Origin: Magicicada cassinii
Lineage: Eukaryota; Arthropoda; Insecta; Hemiptera; Cicadidae
Length of the DNA: 20,716 nt
NCBI GenBank assembly: GCA_028571305.1
Contig: JAOXNS010399830.1
Location: 1-20,716 of the forward strand
Reading direction: 5' to 3'
Shown: in pieces, positions 11,029-19,068 of the stretch
Numbering within the stretch: the first letter of the stretch is position 1
Layout: each line of letters starts with the position of its first letter
Notes under the pieces: generated by a model
The model's database searches: none
The model's input: the letters and a program-made list of their open reading frames with translations, nothing else
Told to the model about the DNA's origin: nothing
Translations under genes and position numbers: made by a program

Positions 11029-11412
11029 CCTGGTTGAAAATACTTTTATAAATGTTTGCCTAACATGACTTCTTCCTTTTCATAGTGACAAAAGTTTTGG
11101 TGGGAAAAACAGTAAAGATACGGTAACATCTAAGGTCAGTGTAGGACCTAAATATGACAGGGACAGAAAAATTAAAACATCTAGTGATTGGTAAAAGTTA
11201 GAAAAATTGCAATGCTTTAAAGGAGTTAAATCTATAGACTATTTGTACCTTAAACACAAAAATCATGAACGACTCCGAAGCTTACTGAAAGTAGCTCTAG
11301 AAATTTTATGACGAAATGACAAAGAAGAAAGAGAAAGGTGTTATTTTCTCTTAACAAATGTCTAGTTCATCCACGGTCTGTATCTGGTCTGTCCTCCTGG
11401 TTGGAAATACTT
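11029..11412 (+). mobile_element. pogo/Tigger DNA transposon relic, copy 1 (internal fragment)
   Basis: Positions 11046-11381 closely match 15293-15610 of Tigger copy 2 and translate in pieces to the DDE domain of a pogo/Tigger (Tc1/mariner superfamily, CENP-B-like) transposase. NMTGTEKLKHLVIGKS is readable, then VLFSLNKC near the second catalytic site. Only this middle part is present: the helix-turn-helix DNA-binding half, the first catalytic region and the C-terminus are missing. Several stops and frameshifts break it. The second catalytic aspartate is replaced by asparagine (AAC at 11353-11355), as in copy 2. The fragment is bracketed by near-identical 17-bp direct repeats at 11029-11045 and 11396-11412, unlike the TA duplication expected of this superfamily. 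No terminal inverted repeat was found. Confidence 0.8.
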
Positions 11413-11649
11413 AGTGTACAATAAGCGATTGCACTCTATAAAAGTTAGTATTTTTATTTATAAAAAGAATTATAGCATTCCTTCTAACTACTCAGAACAT
11501 CACGGCAGCAGTTATGTACGAATTAAAAAATCTAAACAGAAAACAACTAAATAGGTACGTTCAAAACGGTAATAGGTTAAACCACGGCTAAACGGTTATA
11601 GTTATCATTCCTATTTTTACAGTAGCTAATTTTTATCCACATATTTCTT
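11413..11649. other. Short AT-rich spacer
   Basis: No coding or repeat signal was recognised between Tigger copy 1 and the module repeat. Confidence 0.5.
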
Positions 11650-12360
11650 GTTGAACGAGCGAGGTGAGTTCTCAGTTTTAACTTGCCCGTTTGGCATTCG
11701 TCTGTCTGTCTATATCTCTATTTCGTGTATGTCATGATAACGTTTGAACGCATCAACCGATTATTGTAAAACTTTACAAGCGTGTCTACGTTTTTACTCT
11801 ACAGAACACTAATTTAAATGAGATTGATACCCAAAAATTGGGGGGGTGGAGGCAAATATTTGGGGGTCAACATATTGAGAGAATCGCAAAAGTCGATATG
11901 GGGAATAAAATTAAAGGGAATTTTAATCACAATCAGAATTTTGTGTTCGTTTTAGAAACTTTAAAAATGTACTGATGCCGGGACCCTAAAAAGTGGATGA
12001 AAATAAGGCCAAGATTGCAAAAATTCATGTGAGGTATCAAATTAAAGAAAATTTTAACTGAATCTTGTTTTAGTGTTAAGTCTTGGAAATTTAAAAATTT
12101 TGGAACGCCAGATCCCTAAAAGTTGGTCAAAAGTTTAGTACGTAAAATTGCAAATTTCATGTAGGCGAATTAAATTTAAGTGAATTTTAACTTAAATATA
12201 AATATAGTGTACAGTTTTAGAAATTTACAAATTTGTTTACCTCTAGATTTCAAAAAGTATTAAAAATTTGAAGAAATAGTTTGGGCGTCAGACTAATTTT
12301 AACACAAATCCAAGTGTTCGGAATTTATAATGTGTTTATTGTAAGATTGCGCGTTCTACA
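11650..12360 (+). repeat. Interspersed repeat with degenerate ~130-bp tandem modules
   Basis: The unit starts TTGTTGAACGAGCGAGGTGA, matching the fragment at 3399, then runs through a TCTGTCTGTCT stretch. From about 11880 there are at least three degenerate direct modules of about 130 bases, starting near 11882, 12013 and 12147, with a partial one near 12294. Each has the order ATTGCAAA-like block, ATTAAA, GAATTTTAA, a TTTTAG-type block, GAAATTTAAAAAT, then a CC(C)TAAAA-type block. Translations are full of stops, so the element is non-coding. A related end-like block (GAGCGAGTTCTTGCAGCTC, from 12754) lies on the far side of the inserted LINE. Class is unknown. Module-bearing non-coding repeats of this sort can be non-autonomous DNA elements or Helitron-like, but no diagnostic end is seen. 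Confidence 0.6.
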
Positions 12361-12374
12361 ATTATTATTTTACT

Positions 12375-12391
12375 AAAAAAAAAAAAAAAAA
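12375..12391 (+). repeat. A17 homopolymer
   Basis: Seventeen A residues lie just beyond the last recognisable module of the preceding repeat. It could be a poly(A) tail of a retroposed copy, but I found no matching target duplication upstream of 11650. It is recorded as a homopolymer. Confidence 0.85.
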
Positions 12392-12481
12392 TAGTAGTGT
12401 AATCGAGATTTTCTTAATGGTTTTGATAATCGAAAAATCTGTAATACTGAGATTTATCTAATAATATAAATAGTCTACTAG

Positions 12482-12721
12482 TGTAGTCTATTATTATTAT
12501 TCTGGGTGTACAATGTTTGCATATTTTCCGGAACCAAAAATTACAGAAGTGATTGAATTTCTCATCTTCCACGGCTGCTTGTCCATCCAAAGATCATATT
12601 CAATTTCTCGTTTCCTCAATAAAGTCTGAATTTCTTCTAACCAGGTGATCCAGGTCTTCCTCTATTCCTTCTTCCTGGTGGGGTCCATTCCATAACTCTC
12701 CTTGGCAACTACTGTAGTCTA
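12482..12721 (-). mobile_element. LINE 3' end, 5'-truncated, with 9-bp target duplication
   Basis: On the minus strand, 12709 down to about 12550 encodes the carboxy-terminal tail of a LINE endonuclease/reverse-transcriptase protein. First comes RRVMEWTPPGRRNRGRP, then, after one frame change near 12653, TWLEEIQTLLRKREIEYDL and WMDKQPWKM. The RGRP...TW...DR/DK..W order is the usual end of such proteins. Downstream (leftwards) follows a short 3' UTR and an AAT tail (TTATTATTATT at 12491-12501). The insert, 12491-12712, is flanked by TGTAGTCTA at 12482-12490 and 12713-12721, as target-primed reverse transcription produces. A second shared 13-mer, TCTAATAATATAA (12457-12469 and 12718-12730), blurs the exact edge. 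The copy is about 220 bases, so nearly all of the element was lost at insertion. The exact clade was not assigned. Confidence 0.75.
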
Positions 12722-12749
12722 ATAATATAATTTATCTACTTCGTTCAAA

Positions 12750-12806
12750 ATAGTGAGCGAGTTCTTGCAGCTCAGGGAGCTTACTAGTTATTATATTAAC
12801 TAGTAA
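12750..12806 (+). repeat. End-like block and 10-bp hairpin beside the module repeat
   Basis: GTGAGCGAGTTCTTGCAGCTC followed by AGGGAGCTTACTAGTT resembles the GAGCGAG...GAGTTCT signature of the repeat at 11650 and may be its other end. It is followed by a perfect hairpin: TTACTAGTTA (12781-12790), the loop TTATAT, then TAACTAGTAA (12797-12806). If both blocks belong to one element, it spans about 11650-12806 and contains the LINE insertion. That link is an inference. Confidence 0.4.
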
Positions 12807-13600
12807 TCATTTTAAGCAAAAGGTGTTAAGTCCTGTTATTAGCAAAAATGTACTGTTAAAGCGGTATGTTCAGTTTTGGGTACGATCAGTTGGTGGTTCC
12901 CAGTTTCACAATGACAACTGACTAGTTTTTTTAAGTTACACCAGCTTTTCTGTAACTCGCTATAGTTCGTCGGTCTGACTGTCTAATGTTTCCTCCTCTA
13001 TTTTATAGAATTTAATAAAGTATTTGCCTTGCATGGAGCATGCAAAGAGATTTAGAATATAAGAAACTTTAGTTCTTATGAAAGCATTCACTAATAGTAA
13101 GAATAATTGGAAGTAAGAACATTGAGTTCTGATAAATAGAATTACTTGGTAATTACGTAGAAAATATACGAAATAAATATTAGTCAAGTGGTATAACATT
13201 ATAAGTAAAAATCTAACAGTGATTTCATTTACTTCAACGTGGCTAATTTATCACGTAGATTTTATCATTGTATAAAACCTGGTAAGATTTTACTTACCAT
13301 TAAGTAGAACATCATTTAAAACGATTAATTACAATAAATAAGTGTCATAAAATTTACATATTTGTCCTACTTTCTAAGGGAAGTTGCTACTTTGATAAAA
13401 TAATTTTAATAGTTTTTATTAACTACTGAGGGTTTCCTTGTACAAATGCTCTTCGAAGTGCAACGACGAATTTAGCTATAGAATAAAACAGCCTCAATAT
13501 TTTTCCTTGAACAGTGATAGGAAAAGTAGCAAATGAACCGTATTAATAGAATTCTTAAGCGTAGAATGGTATTAAATATTAAAGAGTAGATTGTTTGCAA
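12807..13600. other. AT-rich stretch, no gene seen
   Basis: Only short unrelated frames; no repeat or RNA gene was recognised. Confidence 0.55.
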
Positions 13601-13636
13601 AGGGACTCGGTGGGTAGAGTTACATTGTGTGACAAG

Positions 13637-13687
13637 GCAAGGCTTGCCGTAATCTGCTCTGTTTATATAAGCAAAGGCTTGCCGTAA
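13637..13687 (+). repeat. Direct repeat of GCAAGGCTTGCCGTAA around a TATATAA
   Basis: GCAAGGCTTGCCGTAA (13637-13652) recurs as GCAAAGGCTTGCCGTAA (13671-13687), differing by one added A. TATATAA (13664-13670) lies between them, and each copy has a small GGCAA/TTGCC-type symmetry. A CT-rich, CpG-containing patch (13727-13765) follows. Two close symmetric sites around a TATA-like box could be protein binding sites or simply a small local duplication. No transcript or coding sequence is visible in either direction to support a promoter. Confidence 0.4.
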
Positions 13688-13726
13688 CATAGCTCGCTGA
13701 TTCTCCTGCGCCAATATAGAACAAAT

Positions 13727-14667
13727 CTCACTCGCTCCGTCTCTCTACCCCTGCCGCTCTCCGACATAACAATAATTCACTTTTCCTCATAAACACCCCG
13801 CCGCATGTTTCTGAAATACAAAACCAATATGCAACTTCTATTATGATGTAGTGATTTTCTTCTCCACTTTTTAATAGTCCTTTTCTTGTATATTCACTTT
13901 CTAGAGTCAATATTTCTCTTTCAAATTATTTAGTGTATGATTTCTTTCATATGCATTCGCTGTAATTTAATCAGCTTGTTCTGGTTTCATACTTAAAATT
14001 CTTATAATGCACTTATACATTTCCCTCATTTTCAACATATTTTGTTGACTTCTACGGAACATGTTCGCTATTAATTCGTTTATTTCTTCTAACTTACCTC
14101 TTCCTCTCCGTCGTCCTCTCTTTCACTCTCCTTCTTATTTCCTTACTCTTATTTTTTTCTTATACATAACCTTCCTTCTCTTGTTATATAATTGTCCTCC
14201 TCGTGGAGTTTCGTTTGCACGTTTTAACTTTATTTGCTCGTTTCGTTATTCTCTGTCACTTTGCTTTAAAAACTCTACCTCTGTGATTCAAAAGTATCAT
14301 TTATTTAATACGATGAATACCGTATGGGGGGTGGGAATGAAGCAGTAAGTTTGTGACAGTCCGATCTTGAATCTTATTTAACGTACAAATGGAAGGCCAT
14401 TTTCAACTAATATGTCTGTAATTCTATTTAGAGGTATCTCTTTTAATCTTTTATAAGTTTATGAAAGAAGCGACTAAATTCGAATTTCTATATAATGTAT
14501 CTTACGTTTACTAATGTGTCTATTTTTACGAGATTTATCTACGGTACCGTTAGTTTATACGTTAATTGTACACGCAAATTTACTTCTCTCTAATAAAATT
14601 TCGTTTCTATTTAAAGAAAAACTTTAGTTAATTTATTAACTTCTAACTTTAATACTGACACTATAAA
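13727..14667. other. Pyrimidine-rich plus strand, no gene seen
   Basis: From about 13,727 to 14,280 the plus strand is strongly C/T-biased (for example TTCCTCTCCGTCGTCCTCTC near 14101). This bias keeps a 95-codon frame open at 14061-14348, but its translation is low-complexity (S, L, F and P rich) with no domain. Nothing else was recognised up to 14,667. Confidence 0.55.
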
Positions 14668-14826
14668 CAGTTGTCGGTTACCGCTCTCTTATCAACCGAC
14701 TACAAAATCTGCATCGGCCGAATTAATACAGACTTTATCTGTTCGTAAAGGATGAACGGTCTGTCTTTTAGGCAACTGGCCACCGGTCGCTTATCAGTTG
14801 ACAGCACATAAAATTTGCTTCGACCA
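14668..14826. repeat. Twice-repeated ~55-bp unit, each with a hairpin
   Basis: Unit A (about 14668-14722) and unit B (about 14771-14826) share a layout in order: an arm, a CCG(C/G)TC-like block, CTTATC, the second arm, AAAATCTGC/AAAATTTGC, then a TCGGCCGAA/TCGACCAA-type block. In A the arms are GTCGGTT (14673-14679) and AACCGAC (14694-14700). In B they are CAACTG (14773-14778) and CAGTTG (14795-14800). The arms differ between units, yet both pairs remain complementary. The distance between unit starts is about 100 bases. The unit does not encode protein. It lies about 200 bases upstream of Tigger copy 2 and could belong to that element's subterminal region, or be independent. Confidence 0.45.
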
Positions 14827-15019
14827 ATTTTTCTCACTATCTTTAACTGTACAACCGTATTACAGCTTTCCATTACTGTACTCGCGCGCTTCTAGCCATT
14901 TCGTTACTGCACGCTCATCTGTTTGTGTGAATTTTGTGTGAGAAGAAAATAACAAACGATTATGAGATTATATGAAACAGTAATGCAGGCGAAGCTATGA
15001 TTTTTACAATAGTACGCAA

Positions 15020-16440
15020 TAAAACGCTTTCGATAAAAGAAAAGCACTAGTGTATGCGAAAACGATGGGATATAACAATTTTGTTGCGAGGATAGATAGA
15101 TCAGAAAGTTAAAAATAGATACATTATGTCTAAAAGGTAATTTGTGGTGAGACTGTTGATGTGGAGAAGTTGACTACAGCGTGGTGAGACTGCAATTTGT
15201 GGAAGGAGGGAGAACGTTTATACAGCTATTTTCAAGGGCATATTGAAAAGTCTTCTCCAGCGGATTTTTAGGACTAACGAGTCTGGTGTACTCTATAAAT
15301 GTTTGTCTAACTTGACTCTTACTTTTCATAGTGACAAACGTTTTGGTGGGAAAAGCAATAAAGAAAGGGTCAGCGAATACATTGACAGGGACAGAGAAAT
15401 TAAAACTTCTAGTGATCGGTAAAAGTAAAAAAAATTGCAATGTTTTAAAAGTTAAATCTGTAAAAACGATTTTTACCTCTAACAGAAAAGCATGGACGAC
15501 TCCGAACCTATCGTAAATAGCTGTAGCAATTTGACGACGAAATGACAAAGAAGAAAGAAAGGTGTTATTTTCTCTTAACAAATGTCCAGCTCATCGCCGG
15601 TATGGTCTGTATTCGAAAAAAAAATTGTTAATGTCGAGTACTTTTCACCTCCTTCGACATCAGAAATTGAACCCATGGATTAAGAAATAATAGAAAAATC
15701 TGAATACTTTACCGCAAAAGAATTGTAATGAAGCTATTGTTAAAGCTACCGCAAAACACTGTTATGGTATAATAACGCTAACACTTATACGAAACAATTA
15801 CTGTTACACTGAAGGACTTTAAAGAGGAAGTTTCTGAAGTGTGGTGTAACGTTGTTATATTTCAAACAATGGTAAGGTGTTTGAATAAAAGCAGGGTTTT
15901 CCGAAACAAAATCGGTGATATTATAACCGATATTCTAGACATTCTGACTGTTATGGAATTCAGTAAAAGAAAGAACATGATTGTCTAAAGGCATATGACT
16001 GGATCAGTACACAAACACAATGAAGAAAATTTTAATCACCAAGTATCGTACTGACCACTGAATTGTAAGATATGTTCTCTTAACTCAAGAAAACGATAAC
16101 GAAGACGAAGTATAACAGACTACTGATGAAATTTCAAAGAGAAGACTCCATGAAATGTTTACGTACTCACACAACGTCGGGACATTTACTGAAATGAGAC
16201 AATTTTTTAAAGGAAACTACAGACTACAATGACAGGCTTTACAATTTAAAGAATTTGTGCGATGTTGTATTTATTTATGTAAAAAAATGCGTGTAACTAG
16301 TATGAAAAAGAACGTTCTCAACTACAGTGTAACTTGATGTCTGATGGTGTAGTACGAAATTAATTCCCTATAGAACGAAATGTGTATTTAACAAATTTTT
16401 GCCATCCCTCTAAACACTTTGTTGTATAAAGATTTGACCG
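15020..16440 (+). mobile_element. pogo/Tigger DNA transposon relic, copy 2 (longer)
   Basis: Plus-strand pieces follow a pogo/Tigger transposase in order. KTLSIKEK (15021-15044) resembles the start of the N-terminal helix-turn-helix. Most of the DNA-binding half is then missing, and GETVDVEKLTTAW follows (from about 15154). RTNESGVLYKCLSN (15270 on) lies at the first catalytic site, with TGTEKLKLLVIGKSKKN, VLFSLNKCPAHRR and SEIEPMD (15660-15680) after it. VTLKDFKEEVSEVW (15803 on) and an acidic C-terminal stretch to about 16265 complete the order. Family transposases cut and paste DNA at TA sites using a D,D,D triad. Here site one is N (15276-15278), site two is N (15577-15579) and site three, D at 15678-15680, is kept. 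At least several stops and frameshifts show it is dead. Terminal inverted repeats were not resolved; the end near 16440 is a guess. Confidence 0.82.
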
Positions 16441-16734
16441 TATATCTGTTTTTCTGTAACATAATTATTACGTTTTCTTAACTAATGAGTTTAAATTTTA
16501 TTTTATGGCATATGCATAAAAAAAATACAGGTTCAGCTTAACATGTTTATCATTCAGTTGACTATCAACTTAAACTGTCTACAGTGTTTGTTTTATCTTT
16601 TAATAACTTTGATAAACATATGGGCAAAAAAATTCTGTTACAAATGTCACATTAGTATTCTGTAAATTCACCTTGTTAGAGCATGTGTAATGAAATAGTA
16701 TTGTATTACAGTTTGCTCACCGACTTTAAGGGGG
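16441..16734. other. AT-rich stretch, no gene seen
   Basis: It may hold the 3' end of the Tigger relic, but no terminal repeat could be recognised. Confidence 0.4.
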
Positions 16735-16920
16735 TTAAAAAACACATTCCGAGCGGCGCGGCGTGCGCAAATATTTATAAATTTCCTTTCCCGCTGCTTT
16801 TGTTCCGCGAATGCCATAAACAGTGGTTTAATTTTCCCCTTCACGTTCACACATTAGCACTGCCGCGAAGGTGTGCGCGCCCTTGCTCGCCCACACGGGT
16901 ATGAGTGTTTTAATGGGCTG
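16735..16920. promoter_or_regulatory. GC-rich island with AT-rich sites, possible conserved non-coding DNA
   Basis: Sharp GC-rich blocks (GAGCGGCGCGGCGTGCGC near 16752, GGTGTGCGCGCCC near 16869) enclose AT-rich sites such as CAAATATTTATAAATT (16769 on) and GCCATAAACAG (16812 on). The latter fits forkhead-like or Abd-B-type Hox sites. Both strands happen to be open across about 60-70 codons, but the translations resemble no protein. The texture differs from the repeats on either side and resembles conserved insect non-coding DNA. This is inference, and no comparative data are at hand. Confidence 0.25.
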
Positions 16921-17237
16921 TGTATGTCACCGTAATTTATAACCCAGTAATTCAGTCGTTTTGACACATGACACGAAAACGCTACATCGCTCTTAATAGT
17001 AACATTTTGCTAACACGTTATTTGACTTCTGGCCGCATTCAACAAAAATCACTGCACCCCTCGTAACCCTCTGACTGACTGACTGTCGACGCGCTGTGGA
17101 CATCATTACGATTCGCAGACAATAACACCCCACTTACCGGGCGACAATACCTACAGAATACCGAAACCAATCTCGCTGGTTAAACTTGTGTTACAGCGTA
17201 TTACTGAAAATCATTTATTAAAATGATATATTATTAC
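16921..17237. other. Unassigned spacer
   Basis: Apart from a short CTGACTGACTGACTG run (17071-17085), no recognisable feature precedes the LINE fragment. Confidence 0.5.
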
Positions 17238-17816
17238 AAGTTTCTTTAAAATTCTAATTGATAATTGTGTTTTGAAGCAGGTATCGGATTTTAAATATTT
17301 GGGATGTGATATCTCATATAGGAAAGACAACAATATTGATAGAAAGTTAAATAAATTTAGTTATACCTGTGGAACAATAAGACGACTATTGAAGAATAAA
17401 ACGCAAAGGGAGACACAGCTAAAGTTCTATAAGGTCGTGGTTGTGCGGACTTTAATGTATGGATGTTAAACATGGACTCTCCTGCAAAAAATATATTTCA
17501 GAAATACGGGCTTCGGGAATGAAATTTTGAAGAGCAGTTAAGGAATGCAGTTTGAGAGACCATCTCCGAAACGACGACATAAGGGAAGATCTGAAGTTAC
17601 AGTCGGTTTTGGATAGAATAAAGGAATACAGGCAGAATTCGAAGTCGCATGTGGAACACATGGTAGACACGCGTATTCCTAAACAATCGTTTGAATACAG
17701 GCCAGTGGGAACGAGAGATCATGGAAGAACCTGGGAAAATGGTCAGAGACTCTGTGTAGTCAGAACGGGCTATAGCCCAAGCTATGTAGTGAAGAAAAAG
17801 AAGAAGAATAAGAAGA
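17238..17816 (+). mobile_element. LINE fragment 1: reverse-transcriptase C-terminal region and GAA tail
   Basis: The plus strand encodes the part of a LINE polyprotein just after the reverse transcriptase core: DNCVLKQVSDFKYLGCDISY (from about 17257), LNKFSYTCGTIRRLLKNKTQ, then ETQLKFYKVVVVRTLMYGC. The FKYLG...KFYK...TLMYG order is a standard signature. The frame ends at TAA 17467-17469, where a C-E-T-W codon would be expected. Another frame continues with CSLRDHLRNDDIREDLKLQ (from about 17544) and HVEHMVDTRIPKQSFEYRPV (17650 on), matching the intact copy at 19091. At least two stops and two frameshifts are visible. It ends in an impure GAA/AAG tail (17793-17816). The 5' part of the element is absent. 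No target duplication was found. Older than LINE fragment 3, judging by decay. Confidence 0.82.
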
Positions 17817-18017
17817 AGGTTATACGTTTTTTACGGGCGGAGTTTAATCTTGACTTCGCTTTGGTTTTTCTCGAGTGTTAGGCTCTGTCTATTGTCTGTC
17901 GTTTCGGCTACAAGTATGGTCCAATTGTCTGTATATAAATGCCAATTGTTACTTACTTTCGGTAAATTTCGAAATTATCTACTTAAGACTGTTCTTGAGG
18001 CTGTAGGCCTACTCATA
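17817..18017. other. Short spacer between two converging LINE tails
   Basis: This 200-base spacer between the GAA tail of fragment 1 and the TTC-reading tail of fragment 2 contains no recognisable feature except a TAGGCCTA octamer (18004-18011). Confidence 0.5.
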
Positions 18018-18505
18018 TTCTTCTTCTTCTTTAATTGATAGTCACAACCCCTTGTGGGTTTTTGCCTTGTTAACGATCCTCCTCCATTCTGCCCTTTCCT
18101 TGACAATTTCCTTCAGATCTTCCTGCACGTCATCCCTTCATCCCTTCCTAGGTTTACCCTTCGTTTTTGACTGCGAAGACTTCTACTCAAAAGTCCTTTT
18201 TACAAATCTAATCCATCCGCGCAACATGTCCAATCCATGCGATATGTAGTGATTTAATGTATCTCACTCGTCAACTCCTCCTATGATTTTGTCGAGCTCA
18301 TGATTCTTCCGGATCCTCCACGTTTCTCACCAACATTTCTTATTGGTCCGTACAGCTTTCCTAAAACCTTTCATTCAAGTATTCGAAGCAGGTGCTCATC
18401 AGTATCTGTCATGGTCCATGCCTCACTACCATAAGGTAATATTGGCCTTGGTTAAGATTTCGTATAAGGTCAACTTTATTTTTCGATCTATCTGTTTAGA
18501 TGTCA
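18018..18505 (-). mobile_element. LINE fragment 2: ORF C-terminus and GAA tail, minus strand
   Basis: The minus strand reads KIKLTLYEILTKANITL, then PYGSEAWTMTDTDEHLLRIL (about 18434 leftwards), KVLGKLYGPIRN, a damaged IGHVARMD-like zone, and finally EWRRIVNKAKTHKGL followed by TGA (complement of 18042-18044). This is the post-reverse-transcriptase tail of a LINE of a different family from fragments 1 and 3. A GAA tail (TTC on the plus strand, 18018-18032) follows after a 10-base UTR. Several frame changes and stops break it. The 5' limit near 18505 is where recognisable homology ends. Orientation is opposite to fragment 1, so the two tails face each other. Confidence 0.8.
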
Positions 18506-19068
18506 TTAATTTTTGTATCCGTAGTATCAAAGACTGTACTAGATACACATGCAAAAAACTTGAACATAAAAAAGTCAGAAACAACCATCAGTTTATATCA
18601 AACTCCAGATATCATTTATTTTAACGTATTGTTACAACAGTCACAAAATATGCAAAACACAATATTGCAACAGATAACAATAGTTGCCAGTTACAGATGC
18701 CCGCACACTATAATTAACAGTTAACACTTTGCACTATACCACTGTCTATTAACACGCACGTATAACACGTCTTATCGCTTCGATCGCAATACTAAAACTC
18801 ATAACTATAACTGGTCGGCTGCTTCCAAAACACGCTCTATATGATCTGTAAGACGTGTTATGTTACTACATTGAGTAATCTGGAGGGCGCAGAGAGACTT
18901 AGAACGCGCGACAGCGATGCGAAATGCTGTTGCTCATACAATGCGTAAGCCACGCGCGTTTCCGATTTCGTTAGAGTAACAGTATCACTCATTGCTTTTA
19001 GAGAGGCAGAATAGTCGATAATTTGGTCTATATCTGACTATCCCATTATACGCGGATGCATGTGTTTG
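18506..19068. other. Unassigned segment with a 13-bp inverted repeat
   Basis: Moderate GC and several CpG sites distinguish this segment from the AT-rich DNA elsewhere. ATAACACGTCTTA (18762-18774) is the exact reverse complement of TAAGACGTGTTAT (18849-18861), with 74 bases between. No coding frame or named family is recognised. The texture suggests part of a transposable element, such as the non-coding end of a DNA element or an LTR-type sequence, but there are no ends to confirm this. It formed the insertion target region for LINE fragment 3. Confidence 0.35.

Noticed and set aside
12781-12806. 10-bp hairpin as a Helitron 3' end
   Set aside because: No CTRR end follows the hairpin and no TC start or helicase sequence is seen. 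An AT-rich palindrome can arise by chance.
14061-14348. 95-codon plus-strand frame
   Set aside because: It is kept open by C/T-rich composition, and the product is low-complexity with no domain.
15174-15581. 135-codon minus-strand frame, the longest in the window
   Set aside because: It lies antisense to the Tigger transposase relic, whose plus-strand translation matches family motifs. The minus-strand frame is a shadow.
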